Shown piece after piece: positions 40,976-43,002 of a stretch of DNA of 43,002 bases. Source of the DNA: Exiguobacterium qingdaonense (GTDB lineage: Bacteria > Bacillota > Bacilli > Exiguobacteriales > Exiguobacteriaceae). The position numbers and the translations under genes were made by a program. The stretch covers positions 1 through 43,002 of the forward strand of contig NZ_JACSKY010000015.1 of the NCBI RefSeq assembly GCF_018617855.1, given 5' to 3'. The notes beneath the pieces were generated by a model. The model was not told the origin of the DNA, searched no databases, and saw nothing but the letters and a program-made list of their open reading frames with translations. The first letter of the stretch is position 1. Each line of letters opens with the position of its first letter.

Positions 40976-41116
40976 ATAATGGTTGTTATAGAGAATCCGT
41001 GCTTTTAATCCATAAGGCTTGGCGCAAATGGGATACAGCATTTCGAGGCTACATCCGATTTGATTTGACGAAACGACACGGTTGGCGAGGTGCGAAAACC
41101 GCATAACAACCATTAT
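40976..41116. repeat. Perfect 14-bp inverted repeats bounding a 113-bp segment upstream of the sigma/recombinase genes
   Basis: ATAATGGTTGTTAT at 40976-40989 and its complement ATAACAACCATTAT at 41103-41116. Each half-site is ATAA-N6-TTAT, two short inverted arms around an asymmetric 6-bp centre, which is how tyrosine recombinase sites are built. The segment lies 50 bp upstream of the sigma-like gene, where its promoter should be. The alternative is a short transposon-derived element (MITE) with TA target duplications, since TA flanks an inner ATGGTTGTTAT on both sides. The 40927-41267 interval holds no convincing gene. Confidence 0.75.
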
Positions 41117-41195
41117 AGGAGGATGTCCCTCGTTGTTTGAAAGATGCATTCCTATACAACAAAATAAAGAAAGGGGAAATCAATAGTAAATAAGG

Positions 41196-41222
41196 CTACA
41201 AAATTAATTTTCAAATTTGTAG
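41196..41222. promoter_or_regulatory. Candidate operator of the Xre regulator
   Basis: CTACAAAA (41196-41203) and ATTTGTAG (41215-41222) form an imperfect inverted repeat centred 60 bp before the Xre gene. It is typical of autoregulatory Xre sites. Confidence 0.45.
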
Positions 41223-41267
41223 TCATGATTGAAATGGGTTACCATAAAATCAAAGGAGGGTGTCATC

Positions 41268-41603
41268 GTGAACGCAAACAAAATCATTGTGAACAACATA
41301 CAATCATGGCTAAGGGATAACGGAAAATCGCAACAATGGTTAGCTCAAGAAATCGGGGTCAGCAAGGCGTTGATTGGTCATATGTTGAATGAGAGTCGCG
41401 TCATTCAACCAAAACGAATCGTTGATCTTGCGAATGCACTGGGTTTGACGGTCAATGAATTGACATCAGATGCTTCGATGAAGGAAGAACGCATGACGGT
41501 CGAATTGCGAGGCACACTGTCAAATCAACGGTCGAAAATGGAACTCGAGCGTTTGAAATTTGCGATAGAAGATTATGTTGGTCTCAAGAGTGAACGACCA
41601 TGA
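41268..41603 (+). CDS. Xre-family HTH regulator (111 aa)
   Basis: GTG start at 41268, 7 nt after AAGGAGGG; the frame upstream is unsupported. Residues about 8-62 are a classic Xre helix-turn-helix (QSWLRDNGKSQQWLAQEIGV, SKALIGHMLNESR, then RIVDLANALGLTVNEL). A charged helix follows. The stop overlaps the ImmA-type gene (ATGA). Pairing with an ImmA-type peptidase recalls the ImmR/ImmA switch of ICEBs1 and Xre-peptidase antitoxin pairs. Confidence 0.85.
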   Translation: MNANKIIVNNIQSWLRDNGKSQQWLAQEIGVSKALIGHMLNESRVIQPKRIVDLANALGLTVNELTSDASMKEERMTVELRGTLSNQRSKMELERLKFAIEDYVGLKSERP

Positions 41604-42343
41604 AGCCATCGGCACGGATTGCGGAAGACACGGCAGAAGCATTCGCGGCAGATTTTTTAGAGCGAGTCATCGACAGTCACGTTTTCATTGGCGCTTACAT
41701 CGAGCAGGTGTTAGCCAAACGCGCGAACCTCATTTTTCAATACGTCGAGGACGATACTTATTATGGTGTCGCCATCAAGCACATGTCTGGAGAAGCGTTC
41801 ATCGCATTGAATTCTTACCAACCATTACGTATGCGTTACTTTACCGCAGCCCACGAGTTATGGCATTTGTCTGAAGCGAGCAAGTGGCAAATCGATGGAT
41901 TCGATCACGAACGAGCGGCCGACCGTTTTGCTGCTGCGATCATGCTACCAAAAAGTATGACAAAAGAGATTTGGGAGAAGCTGAAAGACAATCATGATAC
42001 GAAGACCGCTATCATCTATTTGGCCGATATGGCTCAAGTCCCTTACGTCGCAGTCGTAAGGCGACTCCGGGAACTTCATTACCGATTCTCTGATCTGAGT
42101 GAACTGGAATCCGACTGGCGTGAAGAACGGAAGCATCTTGGGATTGCACCGAGTCCATTGGATCAAGCCCAACGTTTCGAATCATTTTCAGCCTATGAAC
42201 AAGTGGTCGTCAAAGCGGTAGAAGAAGAACGGTTGACACGTTTGAGTGCTGCCAATAAACTCTCTGTTTATCGTCCTGATTTGGCTCGGGCGTTACAGGA
42301 AGATGAAATTAGTCGTCTCCAAGAGGATGCTACCGATGATTAA
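41600..42343 (+). CDS. ImmA/IrrE-family metallopeptidase (247 aa)
   Basis: The zinc-peptidase motif is intact: HELWH at residues 85-89 with a downstream Glu in HERAADRFAAAIMLP. This is the COG2856/M78 family, which cuts the partner Xre repressor in ImmA and DdrO/IrrE systems. It starts at the ATG at 41600, overlapping the Xre gene. The C-terminal ~110 residues (ERKHLGIAPSPLDQ onward) are helical and may sense a signal. The stop overlaps the PIN-domain gene, so the three form one operon. Confidence 0.9.
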   Translation: MKPSARIAEDTAEAFAADFLERVIDSHVFIGAYIEQVLAKRANLIFQYVEDDTYYGVAIKHMSGEAFIALNSYQPLRMRYFTAAHELWHLSEASKWQIDGFDHERAADRFAAAIMLPKSMTKEIWEKLKDNHDTKTAIIYLADMAQVPYVAVVRRLRELHYRFSDLSELESDWREERKHLGIAPSPLDQAQRFESFSAYEQVVVKAVEEERLTRLSAANKLSVYRPDLARALQEDEISRLQEDATDD

Positions 42344-42602
42344 GGAGCCGGTGTTCATCGATGCGAACGTCATCATTCACGCGGCGAGCTTTCGACAAGC
42401 CGACGTCTTTGATTGGATCAACAGTTTGTATGGACAAGTTCTGATTCATGTAGAGGTATTGAATGAACTGAAAATATCTTCTGTCAGACAAAGGGTCGAT
42501 GCGTTTATACATGACGGTGAGTGGATGTTGTTCGACCCTGAATCGGAAACATCGATTGCGACGGATGAACTCTATGACCTTTATCTCGTTTATCAAAATT
42601 AA
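42336..42602 (+). pseudogene. PIN-domain ribonuclease toxin truncated by an IS200/IS605 element
   Basis: ATG at 42336, 9 nt after AAGAGG, overlapping the ImmA stop. The N-terminal PIN strand carries the first acidic residue (VFIDANVIIHAASF), and a later acid lies in LIHVEVLNELK. After about 85 residues (ATDELYDLYLVYQ) the frame runs into the left end of an IS element and stops. Full PIN domains are about 130-160 residues, so the second half with the remaining catalytic acids is missing. It was probably the toxin of an Xre/COG2856/PIN module. Confidence 0.8.
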
Positions 42603-43002
42603 GCGAGAATACGCCCACTTCTAAACGTTAAGGACAGAGCTTACGTGAAAGTGGGCGATGAATCGCGAGCCGCTCTTTCGGGTAAAATGTCTTCAAAGGG
42701 GGTGACCGTCATATGGTGAAGCACAAGGGCTATAAATTCCGGATCTACCCGACGAAGGAACAGGAAATCCTGATCGCCAAGACGATCGGCTGTTCGCGTT
42801 TCGTGTTCAACCACTTCCTGGCGAAATGGGACGCGGCCCATGAAGCGACCGGCAAGGGACTGTCGTATGATGCATGCTCGAAAGCACTTCCCATGCTCAA
42901 GCAGGAGTTCGGTTGGTTGACGGAAGTGGACAGCACGGCCGTCCAGAACAGTGTCAAACACCTGGCCGACGCGTACAAGAAGTTCTTCAGGAAAAAGGGA
43001 AA
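42594..43002 (+). mobile_element. Left end of an IS200/IS605-type (tnpB) element; continues off the right edge
   Basis: A subterminal hairpin, CGCCCACTT (42612-42620) with AAGTGGGCG (42649-42657), lies upstream of tnpB. TTTAT, a target/TAM-like motif, lies at 42589-42593 (and 42580-42584) just before the element. No tnpA is seen. Orientation is the same as the element end at 1-128. The exact left boundary is uncertain by a few bases. Confidence 0.8.
42713..43002 (+). CDS. tnpB: TnpB, RNA-guided nuclease of an IS200/IS605-type element (N-terminal part only)
   Basis: ATG at 42713 after AAGGGGGTGA. The 96 residues seen before the edge are the N-terminal helix-turn-helix of the OrfB_IS605/TnpB family: YKFRIYPTKEQ, FVFNHFLAKWDA, SYDACSKALPMLK and AVQNSVKHLADAYKKFF. 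TnpB proteins use an omega RNA to cut DNA next to a TAM and are ancestors of Cas12. The RuvC domain lies outside the window. Confidence 0.92.
   Translation, partial: MVKHKGYKFRIYPTKEQEILIAKTIGCSRFVFNHFLAKWDAAHEATGKGLSYDACSKALPMLKQEFGWLTEVDSTAVQNSVKHLADAYKKFFRKKG

Noticed and set aside
40852-41106. 84-codon frame across the sigma gene start and inverted-repeat segment
   Set aside because: It runs antisense into the sigma-like gene, lacks a ribosome binding site and has an implausible composition.
1-43002. tRNA, rRNA, CRISPR array or prophage structural genes
   Set aside because: Scanned for by eye and none seen; the recombinase and Xre/ImmA genes alone do not establish a prophage or conjugative element.

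Overview
The window looks like chromosome from a Gram-positive Bacillales bacterium. The reasons are AGGAGG-type ribosome binding sites before most genes, frequent TTG/GTG starts, a tRNA-dependent T-box leader, a Fur-type box, a YclNOPQ-like siderophore system, SMR pumps, sortase-type and S-layer-like surface proteins, and moderately GC-rich genes with many NTC/NTG codons. I suspect Exiguobacterium from the general protein flavour, but no marker gene in the window proves this.

Layout. 1-128: right end (with the omega-RNA part) of an IS200/IS605-type tnpB element. 130-1030: small hypothetical genes and an orphan ribbon-helix-helix antitoxin. 1129-2963: fetAB-like ABC exporter plus a VOC protein. 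3004-5823: a leftward cluster of a hypothetical protein, an atypical SDR, an NTF2-like protein, a pair of SMR pumps and their TetR regulator with a palindromic operator. 5899-7048: Zn-dependent phospholipase C-like protein and two small membrane proteins. 7168-11819: Fur-box-controlled siderophore uptake operon ending in a flavin reductase. 11903-13123: an AT-rich gene of unknown function. 13127-15315: trpE-trpG behind a T-box with a TGG specifier. 15368-17872: a multi-SH3 NlpC/P60 wall hydrolase.

18042-39183 is a surface and secretion region. It holds an Ig-domain secreted protein, a large subtilase, an S-layer-like protein with its own promoter and long leader, a broken UvrD-like helicase gene, an HtrA-like secreted protease, a c-di-GMP-I riboswitch in front of a secreted transglutaminase-like protein, a 1772-residue isopeptide-repeat adhesin with an unusual LPFLG sorting signal, and a convergent secreted heparinase II/III-type lyase. 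Several small membrane proteins are interspersed.

39392-43002 is accessory. A tyrosine recombinase and a small sigma-70-like protein are encoded leftward behind a 113-bp segment bounded by perfect 14-bp inverted repeats. Next comes a rightward Xre / ImmA-type peptidase / PIN module whose PIN gene is cut short by the left end of a second IS200/IS605 element; its tnpB runs off the window.

The most interesting points are the recombinase/sigma pair beside the inverted repeats, the c-di-GMP riboswitch next to the transglutaminase and adhesin, four copies of a 7-bp box at exact 11-bp spacing before the subtilase gene, the IS-truncated PIN gene, and the apparent mosaic structure of the S-layer gene.
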